Shown: in pieces, positions 63,982 through 64,000 of the stretch | Numbering within the stretch: position 1 is the stretch's first letter | Layout of the letters: every line of letters starts with the position of its first letter | Source of the DNA: Paenibacillus phytorum | GTDB lineage: Bacteria > Bacillota > Bacilli > Paenibacillales > NBRC-103111 | NCBI RefSeq assembly: GCF_013141715.1 | Contig: NZ_WHOA01000085.1 | Location: forward strand, 1-64,000 | Length of the DNA stretch: 64,000 bases | Direction: 5' to 3' | Notes under the pieces: model-generated | The model's input: the letters and a program-made list of their open reading frames with translations, nothing else | What the model was told of the DNA's origin: nothing | Databases searched by the model: none | Program-made: the position numbers and the translations under genes

Positions 63982-64000
63982 ATGCGCAAACCTGACCGAA
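63982..64000 (+). CDS. start of a gene cut by the window edge
   Basis: ATG at 63982 preceded by GATGGTGG; only MRKPDR is visible. MRKPDRR-like N-termini occur in TetR regulators, but six residues are far too few to call. The 227-bp gap before it is AT-rich with a palindrome near TTCCATGGAA at 63800. Confidence 0.25.

Overview
The window looks like a piece of chromosome from an endospore-forming, low-to-mid G+C Bacillota of the Paenibacillus type. This is inferred from gene content: YesM/YesN-type two-component pairs beside sugar ABC transporters, many lipoprotein substrate-binding proteins with a lipobox, GerP-family spore germination proteins, an immune-inhibitor-A metalloprotease, CBO0543 and DUF3231 proteins, AGGAGG-like ribosome sites and frequent TTG/GTG starts. 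No tRNA, rRNA, CRISPR array, phage or intact insertion sequence was seen.

Layout. 1-2.1 kb: two membrane proteins, a possible structured RNA with GNRA-capped hairpins, and three small ORFs, two of them cysteine-rich. 2.1-6 kb: nagA (N-acetylglucosamine-6-phosphate deacetylase), whose ribosome site is a 13-G tract, and a secreted M6 protease. 6-15.4 kb: one long leftward operon, LacI regulator - ABC permease - ATPase - binding protein - permease - beta-sandwich protein - PHP (CehA/McbA-type) hydrolase - variant GDPD - uncharacterised protein - nitronate monooxygenase-like protein. It looks like uptake and hydrolysis of a phosphodiester- or phosphonate-like compound. 15.6-21.9 kb: azoreductase, an FMN-riboswitch-controlled DMT transporter (probable riboflavin transporter), a Lys-rich repeat protein, two membrane proteins, an MFS exporter and a DUF3231 protein. 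22-30.6 kb: an AraC regulator with a GH13-like protein whose catalytic residues are largely replaced, a secreted LamG protein, an MFS/serine-hydrolase pair opposite an Lrp regulator, and a metallophosphoesterase coupled to a soluble four-PAS hybrid histidine kinase. 33.3-34.9 kb: a reduced gerP-like cluster.

35-60 kb is a carbohydrate-sensing and uptake region with two modules. Module A (50.5 to 35.1 kb, leftward) encodes YesN, YesM, a membrane-anchored RbsB-like sensor, a family-1 binding protein, then (after a 0.97 kb gap with a 113-bp tandem repeat) a binding protein, two permeases and a 1800-residue secreted GH31 enzyme with four F5/8-type carbohydrate-binding modules. Module B (50.8-60.1 kb) has a sugar isomerase-like TIM barrel, an orphan carbohydrate-binding fragment, two permeases and a binding protein, with a divergent YesM/YesN/MFS operon. 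cre-like sites suggest catabolite control of both. The right end (60.2-64 kb) holds BenE, a LysR regulator divergent from a SufS-type cysteine desulfurase with a perfect dyad between them, and the start of one further gene.

All functions are assigned by reading motifs and overall resemblance; no database search was run.
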